Below, one piece after another: positions 10,440 through 20,425 of a stretch of 64,000 nt of DNA (within the stretch, counting starts at the first letter, position 1; each line of letters starts with the position of its first letter). This DNA is from Luteimonas sp. MC1572. GTDB lineage: Bacteria; Pseudomonadota; Gammaproteobacteria; Xanthomonadales; Xanthomonadaceae. The stretch spans positions 2,914,001-2,978,000 of the forward strand of contig NZ_CP067112.1 in NCBI RefSeq assembly GCF_016615815.1, written 5' to 3'. The position numbers were made by a program, and so were the translations under genes. The notes beneath the pieces are model-generated. The model was not told the DNA's origin. It did not search any database and was given only the letters and a program-made list of their open reading frames with translations.

Positions 10440-12626
10440 ATGACCGATACCGCCCCGCTGCTCATCGAACTCGGCACCGACGAACTCCCGGTCGCCGCGC
10501 TGCCCGGCCTGGCCCAGGCGTTCCTCGCCGGCGTGCAGGACGCGCTGGCGCGCCGCGGCATCGCCTTCGCCGCCGACGCGCGACCGCTGTACTCGCCGCG
10601 GCGCATCGCCGCGCTGCTCGACGGCGTGGCCGTGCTGCAGCCGGAGCAGGCCAGCGAGGTGCTGGGGCCGTACGTCAACATCGCGCTCGACGCCGACGGC
10701 CAGCCGACGCGCGCGCTGCAGGGCTTCGCGCAGAAGGCCGGCGTGGACTGGACCGCGCTCGAGCGCACCAGCGACCAGAAGGGCGAGCGGTTCGTGCACC
10801 GTGCGGTCACGCCGGGCGCGGCCACCCGCGACCTGCTGCCCGCGGTGCTCGCCGACGCCATTGCCGCGATGCCGATCCCCAAGCCCATGCGCTGGGGCGC
10901 GCACGGCCACGCCTTCGCGCGTCCCGTGCACTGGCTGGTGGTGCTGCTCGGCGACCAGGTCGTACCTGCCGCGGCCTTCGGCGCCAGCGCCGACCGCATG
11001 AGCCGCGGCCACCGCTTCATGCACGACAAGCCGGTGTGGATCGGCCAGCCCGGCGACTACGTCGACGCCATGCGCGCCGCCAGGGTGCTGGTGGACCCGG
11101 TGGAGCGCCGCGCGCGCATCGTCGCCGAGGTCGAGGCCGCGGCCGCCGCGGCCGGCGGCCGCGCGCGCATCGAGCCGGGCAACCTGGCCGAGGTGGAATG
11201 CCTGGTGGAATGGCCGAAGGCGGTCGCGTGTTCGTTCGACGCCGGCTTCCTGGCAGTGCCGCATGAAGCGCTGATCGCGACCATGGAAGCCAACCAGAAG
11301 TTCTTCCCGGTGCTCGACGCCGACGGCCGCCTCGGCGAACACTTCATCGGCATCGCCAACATCGAATCGAAGGACGAGGCCGAGATCCGCAAGGGCTACG
11401 AGCGCGTGATCCGCCCACGCTTTGCCGACGCGCGCTTCTTCTTCGTCGAAGACATGAAGCAGGGCCTGGCATCGATGAATGCCGGCCTCGCGGGCGTGAC
11501 CTACCAGGCGCGGCTGGGCAGCGTGTCCGACAAGGCCGCGCGCGTGGCGGCGCTGGCGCGCGACATCGCGCGCCCGGTCGGCGTCGATCCGGAGCTGGCG
11601 GCGCGCGCGGCGCTGCTGTCCAAGGCCGACCTGCAGTCGCGCATGGTCAACGAGTTCCCCGAGCTGCAGGGCATCGCCGGTCGCTATTACGCGATGCAGG
11701 ACGCGTCGCTCCAAGACCTCGCGCATGACGACCGCCTCGCGCTGGCCCACGCCATCGACGAGGCCTGGCAGCCGCGCCACGCGGGCGACGCCATCGCGCC
11801 GTCGCCGGCGGGCCGGGTGCTGGCGATCGCCGAGCGCCTCGACACCCTGGCCGGCGGCTTTGCCGCGGGCCAGAAGCCGACCGGCAACAAGGATCCGTTC
11901 GCGCTGCGCCGCGCCGCGCTCGGCCTGGCGCGGACCGTGATCGAAAGCGGTCTGGAGCTCGACCTGCCGGCGCTGGCCGCGATCGCGGCGCGCCACGTGG
12001 TCGCCGGCATCGCCGCGGTCGACGCCGCACAGCTGGCCGCCAGGGCCGACGCGGGCGGCGACGCGGCCAAGGCCGGCAAGCCCGCCGCGCCTCCGCCGGC
12101 GCCGGAAGTGCTGGCCACCGAGCTCTACGACTTCATCCTCGACCGCCTGCGCGGCTACTACACCGACCGCGGCGTGCCGCCGCAGCACTTCGCCGCGGTG
12201 GCCGAACTGCGCCCGGCGTCGCTGCGCGACTTCGACCGCCGCGTCGCCGCCATCGGCACGTTCGCGGCGCTGCCCGAGGCCGAGGCGCTGGCCGCCGCCA
12301 ACAAGCGCATCGGCAACATCCTGAAGAAGGCCGAGGGCACGCGCGCCGACCATGTCGATGTGGCGCTGCTTGCCGAGCCCGCCGAGCGCGCGCTGGCCGA
12401 AGCGGTCACCGCCGCCGAAGCCGATACCGCGCCAGCGCTGGCCAATGGCGACTACGTCACGGCACTGGCGCGCCTGGCGCGCCTGCGCCCGCAGGTGGAT
12501 GCGTTCTTCGACGAGGTGATGGTGAACGTCGACGACACCGCGCTGCGCGACAACCGCCTCGCGCTGCTTGGCCGGCTGTCGGCGCGCCTGGGCGCGGTGG
12601 CGGCGATCGAGCATCTTTCGTCCTGA
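10440..12626 (+). CDS. glyS: glycyl-tRNA synthetase beta subunit
   Basis: Beta subunit of bacterial glycyl-tRNA synthetase, needed for tRNA-Gly recognition and binding. 728 aa, somewhat longer than the usual 690 or so. Part of the extra length is an Ala/Gly/Pro/Lys-rich insertion near residues 525-560 (encoded about 12030-12110) that looks like a flexible linker. The N-terminal LLIELGTDELP and the central TGNKDPFALRRAALG block are typical. The C-terminal anticodon-binding-like region is complete to the stop. Confidence 0.97.
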   Translation: MTDTAPLLIELGTDELPVAALPGLAQAFLAGVQDALARRGIAFAADARPLYSPRRIAALLDGVAVLQPEQASEVLGPYVNIALDADGQPTRALQGFAQKAGVDWTALERTSDQKGERFVHRAVTPGAATRDLLPAVLADAIAAMPIPKPMRWGAHGHAFARPVHWLVVLLGDQVVPAAAFGASADRMSRGHRFMHDKPVWIGQPGDYVDAMRAARVLVDPVERRARIVAEVEAAAAAAGGRARIEPGNLAEVECLVEWPKAVACSFDAGFLAVPHEALIATMEANQKFFPVLDADGRLGEHFIGIANIESKDEAEIRKGYERVIRPRFADARFFFVEDMKQGLASMNAGLAGVTYQARLGSVSDKAARVAALARDIARPVGVDPELAARAALLSKADLQSRMVNEFPELQGIAGRYYAMQDASLQDLAHDDRLALAHAIDEAWQPRHAGDAIAPSPAGRVLAIAERLDTLAGGFAAGQKPTGNKDPFALRRAALGLARTVIESGLELDLPALAAIAARHVVAGIAAVDAAQLAARADAGGDAAKAGKPAAPPPAPEVLATELYDFILDRLRGYYTDRGVPPQHFAAVAELRPASLRDFDRRVAAIGTFAALPEAEALAAANKRIGNILKKAEGTRADHVDVALLAEPAERALAEAVTAAEADTAPALANGDYVTALARLARLRPQVDAFFDEVMVNVDDTALRDNRLALLGRLSARLGAVAAIEHLSS

Positions 12627-12717
12627 TGCAGGCAGCACCGCGGTGCCGCCGGGCACTGCGGTTGCGGCGCCATGCGCCGTTAATCGCGGCTTGACGCCGG
12701 ACCGGTATCCTCGCGCG

Positions 12718-14613
12718 ATGCATCCAGCCTCCCGCGCCGCCATCGCCGTCGTCCTGTTGTCGATCGGCGGCCTTGCACATGCGGTGAAGGTGTCGTCGGT
12801 CGAGATCCGCGGCCTGGATGACGAACTCGAGGACAACGTGCGCACTTCGCTGTCGCTGAGCGGCGCGATCGGCAGCGAGGTCACGCCACGGCGCCTCGGC
12901 TACATGCTGCGCGCCGCCGGCGACGAGGCGCGCGAGGCGCTGGAGCCGTTCGGCTACTACTCGCCGCGGATCGTGGTGGAGCGCGAGCGTGACGGTGCCC
13001 GCCGGGTCGTGCTGGATACCGCCGCCGCGCCCGAAGACGATGCCGAGCGCGCGGCCGCGGTGACGCGCGAGGTGCGCGCCCCGGGCGCGGGCGGCGCCGA
13101 CAGCCGCGGACCGGTCGCGGTGGTGATCACCATCGAGCCCGGCGAACCGGTGCGCGTGCGTCGCGCCGACATCGCCATCCTCGGTGACGGCCACGACGAC
13201 CGGTACCTGGAAGAGGAGATCGACGCCTTCCTGCCGCGCGAAGGCTCGGTCTTCCACCACCCGACCTACGAATCCAGCAAGACGCGCATCAGCCGCCGCC
13301 TCGCCGAGCGCGGCTACTTCGACGCCGATTTCTCCGCGCGCCGGGTGGCGGTGACCCGCGCCGAGCACGCCGCCGACATCGAGCTGGTGTGGACCAGCGG
13401 CGCGCGCTACGACATGGGCGCGACGCGCTTCCTGCAGGAGCCCAAGGCGGTCGTGCGCAACGACCTGCTCGAGCGCCTGGTGTACTGGGACGAGGGCGAC
13501 TATTACCACCAGGGCCGCCTGGACCGGCTGCGCACCTCGCTCGCGCGGCTGGACTATTTCAGCCGCATCGACATCCAGCCGCGCATCGAGGAGGCGGTGG
13601 ACGGCGAGGTGCCGGTGGACGTGACGCTCACGCCCGCCAAGCGCGACGTCTACACCGCCGGCCTGTCGTACGGCACCGACAGCGGGCCGGGCGTGCGCCT
13701 CGGGCTGGAGCGCCGCTACGTCAACGACCGCGGCCACAAGGCGCTGGCGCAGCTCGACTACGCACGCAAGCGCAAGACGCTCACCATGCAGTACCGCATC
13801 CCGGCGTTCCTGTGGCTCGACGGCTGGTACACCGCCAGCCTGCAGGCGGCCGACGAGCAGACCGACTACATCGACACCCGCCGCATCGAATTCGTCGCCA
13901 GCCGCAGCGGCCAGTACAACCGCAACCTCAACCTGGTCGCCTCGATGCACGCGCTGCGCGAGCGCTGGGCCTACCAGTACGAGGACGACAACGACCCCGA
14001 CACGCCGGCGCTGTACCGCTACGCCACCTTCACCTATCCCTCGCTGCGCGCCAGCTACGTGGACCTCGACGACACGCTGTTCCCGCGCAGCGGCTACAGC
14101 GGCCACCTGTTGTTGCGCGGCGGCGCCGAAGGGCTGGGCTCGGAGGCGAGCTTCGCCCAGGTGCATGCCCGCGCGCACTGGTACCTGGGCTTCGGCGAAC
14201 TCGACCGGCTGATCCTGCGCGGCGAATTCGGCCGCACGTCCACCAGCGCGCTGGTCGACATGCCGCCCAGCCTGCGTTTCTACGCCGGCGGCGACAACAG
14301 CATCCGCGGCTACGAATGGCGCGAGGTCGGGCCGCGCGTGGTCGATGCCGATGACGACAGCTTCGCGCTCGGCGCGCGCCACGTGTTCACCGCCAGCGCC
14401 GAGTACGAGCACTACTTCGACGGCAGCTGGGGCGTGGCCGCGTTCGTCGACACCGGCAGCGCCTACGACGGTTCACCCGACATCCGCACCGGCGTCGGCA
14501 TCGGCCTGCGCTGGCGTTCGCCTGTAGGGCCGCTGAGGTTCGACGTCGCGCGCGGCCTGGACGATCCGGACTCGCCGTTCACCCTGCACCTCAACATCGG
14601 CGCCGACCTGTGA
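12718..14613 (+). CDS. tamA: translocation and assembly module outer-membrane protein TamA
   Basis: Omp85-family outer-membrane protein that, with TamB, acts in outer-membrane protein assembly and in lipid transport between the membranes. 631 aa: signal peptide (residues 1-22, ending AHA), POTRA domains (about residues 25-270) and a 16-strand Omp85 barrel (about 290-631) ending in the typical LHLNIGADL strand. The FYAGGDNSIRGYEW segment is the conserved lid-loop motif of Omp85 proteins. Its stop overlaps the tamB start (TGATG). Confidence 0.93.
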   Translation: MHPASRAAIAVVLLSIGGLAHAVKVSSVEIRGLDDELEDNVRTSLSLSGAIGSEVTPRRLGYMLRAAGDEAREALEPFGYYSPRIVVERERDGARRVVLDTAAAPEDDAERAAAVTREVRAPGAGGADSRGPVAVVITIEPGEPVRVRRADIAILGDGHDDRYLEEEIDAFLPREGSVFHHPTYESSKTRISRRLAERGYFDADFSARRVAVTRAEHAADIELVWTSGARYDMGATRFLQEPKAVVRNDLLERLVYWDEGDYYHQGRLDRLRTSLARLDYFSRIDIQPRIEEAVDGEVPVDVTLTPAKRDVYTAGLSYGTDSGPGVRLGLERRYVNDRGHKALAQLDYARKRKTLTMQYRIPAFLWLDGWYTASLQAADEQTDYIDTRRIEFVASRSGQYNRNLNLVASMHALRERWAYQYEDDNDPDTPALYRYATFTYPSLRASYVDLDDTLFPRSGYSGHLLLRGGAEGLGSEASFAQVHARAHWYLGFGELDRLILRGEFGRTSTSALVDMPPSLRFYAGGDNSIRGYEWREVGPRVVDADDDSFALGARHVFTASAEYEHYFDGSWGVAAFVDTGSAYDGSPDIRTGVGIGLRWRSPVGPLRFDVARGLDDPDSPFTLHLNIGADL

Positions 14614-17600
14614 TGGCGCACGCGCAGCAGCCGGGCGAGGACGAGCGCGAGGCGCGCATCGCCGAATTGCGCGCACGCCGCCGCGCGCGGATGCGCCTGC
14701 TGGCGCGGCGCAGCGCGATCGGCACCGCCGCGCTGGTCGCGCTGCTGCTGGTGGCGGGCTACTGGCTGCTGTCCACGCTCGGCGGCCGTGATTTCCTGCT
14801 CGCCCAGGTCGTGGCGCGGCTGCCGGCCGGCACCACGCTCACCTGGCGCGCCGCCGAAGGCCCGGCGTCCGGGCCGCTGACCATGCACGACGTGGTGTTC
14901 GAGCAGCTGGTGTGCCCGGACGTCGACGGCGAGCAGGCGCCCTACGGCAGCTGCGCCACGCCGCGTGCGCTGCGCTTCGCCGCGCGCCGGGTGACCCTGG
15001 ACCCCGACATCCGCCCGCTGCTCGGGCGCCTGCTGCGCCTCGACCGCCTGGAGGTCGAAGACGCGGTGCTCGAGCTGCCGCCCGCCGACGACGAGCCGTT
15101 CTCGCTGCCGCAGTGGCCCGAGGTGCTGCCGCAGGTCAATCCGCCGCTCGGCCTGCAGGCGGACGCGATCGCGGTCGACGGCTTCGGCGTGCTGCGCGGC
15201 GGCGAGCCGCTGATCGACATCGCCTCGCTGCGCGGCGGCATGGATGCACGGCGCGGCACGCTCAAGCTCGTCGACGTGGTGGTGGAGAGCGATCGCGGGC
15301 GCTTCACCGCCGGCGGCGAGTACGCGCCGGGCGACGACTACCGCATGGACCTGACCGCGTCCGCGCTGCTGCCGGCCCCCGTCGGCCGCACCCGGCCGCG
15401 CTTCGGGCTGGTGGCGCGCGGCGACGTGGCGGCGCTCGACATCGCGCTGACCGGCCACGCCCCGGCGCCGCTGCGCGCGCGCCTCACCCTGCGCGGCGCA
15501 GGCGCGCCGCGCTGGACGTTCAGCGCGGCCAGCGAACAACTCGACCTGGCGCTGCTGGCCGGCACCGGCACCCGCGACGCGCCGCTGTCGTTCGACGTGC
15601 GCGCCGACGGCACCGGCGGTGCCGCGACGCTGCAGGGGCAGCTGGCACAGGGCACGCTGCGCGCGGTGCTGCAGCCGTCGCAGCTGCGCCTGGAAGAACA
15701 GGTACTGGCGTTCGAGCCGCTGGTGCTGGACGTGTTCGACGGCCGCGTGACCGTCACCGGACGCGGCGACTTCAAGGATCCGCAGGCGGCGACATTCCGC
15801 TACGCGGTGATCGCCCGCGGGCTGTCGTGGGCGCCGACACCCGAAGACGGCGCCAGCGCCGACCCCGCGGCCACCGTGCGCGGCGATGCCGACTTCGGCA
15901 TCGCCGGGCGCACCGACGCCTGGGCGCTGGTGGGTACGGCGGCACTCGAGCGCGGCACGCAATCCGCGGAACTGGAGCTCAAGGGACGCGGCGACGACGC
16001 CCGCATGCAGCTGCAGACACTGCGCGCGACCATGCCCGGCGGCCGCCTCGACGGCAGCGGCGACCTGACCTGGGCACCGGCGCTGGGCTGGACGCTGGAC
16101 GCCACCCTGGCCGGCTTCGACCCCGGCTACTTCGTGCCGGATTTCGACGGCGCCATCGACGGCCGCATCGCCAGCACCGGCACCACCCGCGACGACGGCG
16201 GCCTGGACATTTCCGTCGATGCCCGTGACCTCGGCGGCCAGCTGCGCGGCCGGCGCCTGGCCGGCAGTGCGCGCTTCGCGATGCAGGGCGCCGCGACCGC
16301 GGCCGATGTCGCGCGCTTTGAAGGCGAGGCCGCGCTGACCGTCGGCGCCAGCCGCATCGACGCCAGCGGCCGCCTCACCGACACCATCACCGTCGATGGC
16401 GCGCTCAGCCCGCTGCGGCTCGACGACCTGCTGCCCGGCGCGTCCGGCCAGCTGCGCGGCACGTTCGCGGTCAGCGGCCCGCGCGCCGCGCCCGACATCC
16501 GCGCCGACCTCACCGGCGAGGGCCTGCGCCATGGCGATTACCGCGCCGACCGCCTGCGCCTGCAGGGCCACCTGCCCTGGCGTGGCCGCGGCGGCGAGCT
16601 CGCCATCGATGCCGGCGGGCTGCAGGCCGGCATCGCCTTCGACACCCTGGCGGTGCGCGCGCGCGGCGCGGTCGAAGACCTCGAGTTCGGCGCCGACGCG
16701 CAGGGCGAGATCGGTCGGCTCGCGCTGGCCGGCAGCGCGCAGCGTGGCGGCAATGGCCTGTGGCGCGGCGCGCTCGCGTCGCTGGATGCCGCGCCGGCGC
16801 GTGGTGCCAGCTGGCGCCTGCAGGCACCGGCCATCTTCGCCCAGCAGGCCGGCAGCCGCTGGACGCTGTCGCGCACCTGCCTGGCGTCCACGGCCGGCGG
16901 CAACCTCTGCGCCAGCGCCGACTGGCCGCGCCAGGGGCTGGCGGTCAGCGGCGAGGGCCTGCCGCTGGCGCTGGCGCTGCCCTATCTGCCGGAGCAGGAC
17001 AACGGCCGCCCCTGGGCGCTGGACGGCAGCATCGACCTCGATGGCCGGCTGCGCCCGGCGGGCCGCGCCTGGCAGGGCCATGTCGACCTCACCTCGGCGA
17101 GTGGCGCGCTGCGCACGCGGCCCGGCGCGCGGCGCAGCGTGCTGTCGTACGAAGGCCTGGCGCTCACGGCGCGATTCGACGCCAACCGCATCGACGCCAC
17201 GCTCGGCAGCGCGTTCAACGGCGACGGCCGGATCGATGCGCGCCTGCGCACCGGCTGGGATGCCTACGCGCCGCTCGACGGCGAGATCGCGCTGGCCACC
17301 AGTGAACTCACCTGGATGGAAGTTTTCTCGCCGGACATCGTCTCGCCCACCGGCAAGCTGGACGCCGACATCCGCCTTGGTGGCACGCGCGCGCAGCCGT
17401 CGCTCGGCGGCCAGGCCGCGCTGAGCGGATTCAACGCCGAGCTGCCGGCGCTCGCCATCGCGATCGTCGACGGCAGCGCGCGCCTGGACGCGCTGCCCGA
17501 CGGCACGGCGCGCATCACCGGCACGCTCGGCACCGGTGGCACGGGGCGCCTGGCGATCGACGGCAGCCTCGGCTGGCAGAGTGCGGACGCGCCGCTGGTG

Positions 17601-18530
17601 CTGCGCGTGCGCGGCAACGACGTGCTGGTCTCCGACACCCGCGACCTGCGCGCCGTGGCCAGCCCCGACATCGAGGTGCGCTATGCCGCGCGCCAGCCGC
17701 TGCGCGTCACCGGCACGGTCGGCGTGCCCAGTGCGCACATGGACCTGGAGCGCCTGAGCGACGGCGCGTCGGTCTCGCCCGACGTGGTCGTCCTCGACCC
17801 GGTGGACCCCGAGAAGGGACCGCCGATGGCGATGGAGCTCGACCTGTCGCTGGTGATGGGCGACGCCGTGACGCTCAACGGCTTCGGCCTGGAAGGCACG
17901 CTGGGTGGGCGCCTGCGCGTGCGCTCGCGCGCCGGCCGCGAGATGACCGGCGACGGCATGCTCGAGGTCGGTGGCCGCTACGAGGCCTACGGCCAGGAGC
18001 TCGACATCACCCGCGGGCGGCTGGAGTGGTCGAACACGCCGGTCGCCGACCCGGTGCTCGACATCCGCGCCGAGCGCCGCGTGGGCGACGTGACGGCGGG
18101 CATCGACGTCGATGGCCGCGCCTCGGCGCCGCGCGCGCGCGTCTGGACCGATCCCGCCAGCGACGAAGCCGAAGCCCTCGCCTACCTGGCGCTCGGCCGT
18201 CCGCTGTCGAGCCTCAGCGGCAGCCAGGCGCGCGACCTCGATGCCGCCTCCGCCGCGCTCAACGCCGGCGGCAGCCTGCTGGCCGGCCAGCTGGGCAAGC
18301 AGATCGGCCTGGACGACGCCGGCGTGATGGAATCGCGCGCGCTGGGCGGCAGCGTGCTCGGCGTGGGCAAGCAGCTGTCGCCGCGGCTGTATGTCGGATT
18401 TGGCGTGTCGCTGCTCGGCACCGGCCAGGTACTGACGCTGAAGTACCTGCTGCGCCGCGGCTTCGACATCGAGATCGAATCGAGCACGCTGGAAAGCCGC
18501 GGCTCGATCAACTACCGCCACGAGCGCTGA
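14613..18530 (+). CDS. tamB: translocation and assembly module inner-membrane protein TamB
   Basis: AsmA-like bridge protein of the TAM complex: one N-terminal membrane anchor (about residues 36-58) followed by a very long periplasmic beta-taco that carries lipid or nascent-protein substrates towards TamA. 1305 aa, in the family range. The C-terminal DUF490/TamB domain is recognisable from about residue 950 onwards (VLDIRAERRVGDVTAGIDVDG and AEALAYLALGRPLS). The preceding GTG at 14610 would add one residue; the overlapping ATG at 14613 is preferred. Confidence 0.93.
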   Translation: MAHAQQPGEDEREARIAELRARRRARMRLLARRSAIGTAALVALLLVAGYWLLSTLGGRDFLLAQVVARLPAGTTLTWRAAEGPASGPLTMHDVVFEQLVCPDVDGEQAPYGSCATPRALRFAARRVTLDPDIRPLLGRLLRLDRLEVEDAVLELPPADDEPFSLPQWPEVLPQVNPPLGLQADAIAVDGFGVLRGGEPLIDIASLRGGMDARRGTLKLVDVVVESDRGRFTAGGEYAPGDDYRMDLTASALLPAPVGRTRPRFGLVARGDVAALDIALTGHAPAPLRARLTLRGAGAPRWTFSAASEQLDLALLAGTGTRDAPLSFDVRADGTGGAATLQGQLAQGTLRAVLQPSQLRLEEQVLAFEPLVLDVFDGRVTVTGRGDFKDPQAATFRYAVIARGLSWAPTPEDGASADPAATVRGDADFGIAGRTDAWALVGTAALERGTQSAELELKGRGDDARMQLQTLRATMPGGRLDGSGDLTWAPALGWTLDATLAGFDPGYFVPDFDGAIDGRIASTGTTRDDGGLDISVDARDLGGQLRGRRLAGSARFAMQGAATAADVARFEGEAALTVGASRIDASGRLTDTITVDGALSPLRLDDLLPGASGQLRGTFAVSGPRAAPDIRADLTGEGLRHGDYRADRLRLQGHLPWRGRGGELAIDAGGLQAGIAFDTLAVRARGAVEDLEFGADAQGEIGRLALAGSAQRGGNGLWRGALASLDAAPARGASWRLQAPAIFAQQAGSRWTLSRTCLASTAGGNLCASADWPRQGLAVSGEGLPLALALPYLPEQDNGRPWALDGSIDLDGRLRPAGRAWQGHVDLTSASGALRTRPGARRSVLSYEGLALTARFDANRIDATLGSAFNGDGRIDARLRTGWDAYAPLDGEIALATSELTWMEVFSPDIVSPTGKLDADIRLGGTRAQPSLGGQAALSGFNAELPALAIAIVDGSARLDALPDGTARITGTLGTGGTGRLAIDGSLGWQSADAPLVLRVRGNDVLVSDTRDLRAVASPDIEVRYAARQPLRVTGTVGVPSAHMDLERLSDGASVSPDVVVLDPVDPEKGPPMAMELDLSLVMGDAVTLNGFGLEGTLGGRLRVRSRAGREMTGDGMLEVGGRYEAYGQELDITRGRLEWSNTPVADPVLDIRAERRVGDVTAGIDVDGRASAPRARVWTDPASDEAEALAYLALGRPLSSLSGSQARDLDAASAALNAGGSLLAGQLGKQIGLDDAGVMESRALGGSVLGVGKQLSPRLYVGFGVSLLGTGQVLTLKYLLRRGFDIEIESSTLESRGSINYRHER

Positions 18531-18563
18531 ATAAGCGCCGCCGCGCGCCGCGAGGCCGCTGCG

Positions 18564-19895
18564 TCAGCGCACCAAAACGCGTGCGCCGCGCAGCTGCGCC
18601 ACGCCGTCGACGACGTCGGTCCACACCACATGCGCCACGCCGTTGGCGACCTGCAGCTGCGGGAAGCCCGTGCCGCGCCCGCGGCCAGCGACCTTCGCCA
18701 CCTGCAGGCGCTGGTATTCGGTGGCGAGATCTGGCGAGCGGCGCGACAGCCACAGCGACTGCCCGTCGCCGTCCTCGCGCAGCCACAGCAGCCAGGCCTG
18801 GTCATCGCCGAGCGCGACATCGACGCGGCCCTGCACCGCTTCGCCGCGGTCGAGGTCCACCGGCGCCGCGAACGTGGTGCCCGCATCATCGCTGTACGCG
18901 GCGCGCACCTGCGCCACGCCGTCAGGCGCGGTGTACCAGGCCACCACCGCCGCATCGCCTTCGGCGGCCACGGACGGGCCGTTGACCGGGCAGGCCGGCA
19001 TGGTCCAGTTGTCGGCATGCACGCGCACGGGCGTCGTCCACGCATCGCCGATCAGGCGCGTGGTCATGATGTCGCGCACTTCGCCGGAGGTGCGGCCGCG
19101 GTACACCAGCAGCGCGCCGCGCCCGGTCACCGCCACCGAGGTCTGGCAGCAATCGCAGACGCTGGCGTCGATCTCCGTGTCCAGCGTGCGACGCAGCGTG
19201 GGGCCATAAACGGCGGCGCGCAGGGTCATCGCACCGCCAGCTTCGGCGCCGTGGGCATGACCGGCGTCGCCACCAGCGGAGGCTTCCGCTGCAGCGGCAT
19301 CGGTCGCGGCCATCGCCGCGCCCGTGTTGCGGCCATCCAGCCAGGCGATGCCGACGCTGTCCTGCGCCTGCGGCCACAGCGACACGAACCCGTGCTCACT
19401 GGCGGTGCCGTCGTCGTGCGGGCTGAACGGCGTGCTCCAGCGCATGCCGCCGTCGCGCGAGTTGCTGAGGGCCACGTCGTAGGCGTGCGGCGCCGCGCCG
19501 TTCTTCTGCAGCCAGTGCGCCCACAGCGTGCCGTCGGCGGTGGCGGTGATGTGCGGCGTGTCGGCCCAGTTCACGACCATGCTCTGGCCGATGGCGATGG
19601 TGACCGGCGCGGTCTGCCAGCGCAGGTCGCCCGGGTGGTAGCTGGAGAACTGCAGGATGTGGCGGCGGCCGGGCTGCGAATTGGTCCACGCCAGCAGCAG
19701 GCGGCCATCGGCCGCGCGCGCGAGGTCCGGCAGCGCCGAGCCGGGCTGCGTCGCCGGCAGCGGCCAGTCCTCGACGACGCGCTCCACGGCGGGATCGACG
19801 CCGGCGGCGGGCGCGGCGGGCGCGGGGGTCTCGGCCCTGTCGCCACATCCGGCGGCAAGGCCCAGCACGGCAAGGGCGAGGATGGCGGTGCGCAT
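18564..19895 (-). CDS. sialidase-fold (BNR) lipoprotein with a CDCC motif
   Basis: Predicted outer-membrane or periplasmic lipoprotein, 443 aa: signal peptide with lipobox LAAGC (acylated Cys at 17), then a beta-propeller-like body of the exo-alpha-sialidase/BNR superfamily. Two Asp-box-like segments are seen (SNSRDGGMRW and YSDDAGTTF). The catalytic Arg/Tyr set of true sialidases cannot be confirmed, so enzymatic activity should not be assumed. A dense cysteine segment (CDCCQT), a later PACPVNGP and an Ala/His-rich insertion (GHAHGAEAGG) suggest metal binding. The gene is convergent with tamB and divergent from the DUF2007 gene. Confidence 0.75.
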   Translation of the reverse strand: MRTAILALAVLGLAAGCGDRAETPAPAAPAAGVDPAVERVVEDWPLPATQPGSALPDLARAADGRLLLAWTNSQPGRRHILQFSSYHPGDLRWQTAPVTIAIGQSMVVNWADTPHITATADGTLWAHWLQKNGAAPHAYDVALSNSRDGGMRWSTPFSPHDDGTASEHGFVSLWPQAQDSVGIAWLDGRNTGAAMAATDAAAAEASAGGDAGHAHGAEAGGAMTLRAAVYGPTLRRTLDTEIDASVCDCCQTSVAVTGRGALLVYRGRTSGEVRDIMTTRLIGDAWTTPVRVHADNWTMPACPVNGPSVAAEGDAAVVAWYTAPDGVAQVRAAYSDDAGTTFAAPVDLDRGEAVQGRVDVALGDDQAWLLWLREDGDGQSLWLSRRSPDLATEYQRLQVAKVAGRGRGTGFPQLQVANGVAHVVWTDVVDGVAQLRGARVLVR

Positions 19896-19921
19896 GGCTG
19901 CAGCGTACCGTGGGCCACGCC

Positions 19922-20329
19922 ATGTTCACCACCGTCGCCAGCTACAGCGATCCGCTCGAGGCGCACCTCGCCTGCGGGCTGCTGCAGGCCGAGGGCCTCG
20001 ACGCACGCCTGGACGACACCGGCACCGCGATCGCCAACTGGGAGTGGCGGCTGGCGATCGGCGGCATGCGCCTGCGGGTGCCCGACGCCCAGGCGATCCA
20101 TGCGCGCCGCGTGCTCGCCGAACTCGATGCCGGCGCATACGCGCTCGACACCGCCGAAGACGATGCCGCCGACGCGGCCGAAGCCGCAGCGGATGACGCG
20201 CGCCTGCTGCCACCCGACCGCGAATCCGTCTCCAGCCGCATCGCCTGGGCGGCGCTGATGCTGCTCGGCCTGCCGCTGCCATGGCGCCGGCGCCGCGGCG
20301 GTTCCGACGAGGTCGTGCGCAAGGCCTGA
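19922..20329 (+). CDS. DUF2007-domain protein
   Basis: Small cytosolic or membrane-anchored protein, 135 aa. Residues 1-65 match the DUF2007 (putative signal-transducing) domain: a YSDPLEAHLACGLLQAEGL helix followed by strands and a RLRVPDAQAIHARRVL helix. An acidic Ala/Asp stretch follows, then a short hydrophobic helix (about 108-122) and an Arg-rich tail, which could be a membrane anchor. ATG 19922 starts directly with the domain; an in-frame GTG at 19910 adds four residues. Confidence 0.75.
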   Translation: MFTTVASYSDPLEAHLACGLLQAEGLDARLDDTGTAIANWEWRLAIGGMRLRVPDAQAIHARRVLAELDAGAYALDTAEDDAADAAEAAADDARLLPPDRESVSSRIAWAALMLLGLPLPWRRRRGGSDEVVRKA

Positions 20330-20425
20330 GCGGCCGGCGCTGTCAACGGGTTACGCGCTTCGGCGACGCGGGGGACAATCACCGGTCCGCGGCGATTTGC
20401 TGCCGCCTGCCTGCAGGACACGACG

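Noticed and set aside
10356..12884. 842-codon open frame on the minus strand opposite glyS
   Set aside because: Composition is that of a GC-driven shadow (Gly/Arg/His/Gln rich); glyS on the other strand is certain.
14463..18521. 1352-codon open frame on the minus strand opposite tamB
   Set aside because: It is the antisense shadow of tamB produced by very high GC at third positions; the translation is low-complexity (Arg/Ala/Gln/His) with no family similarity, while tamA-tamB on the plus strand are clear.
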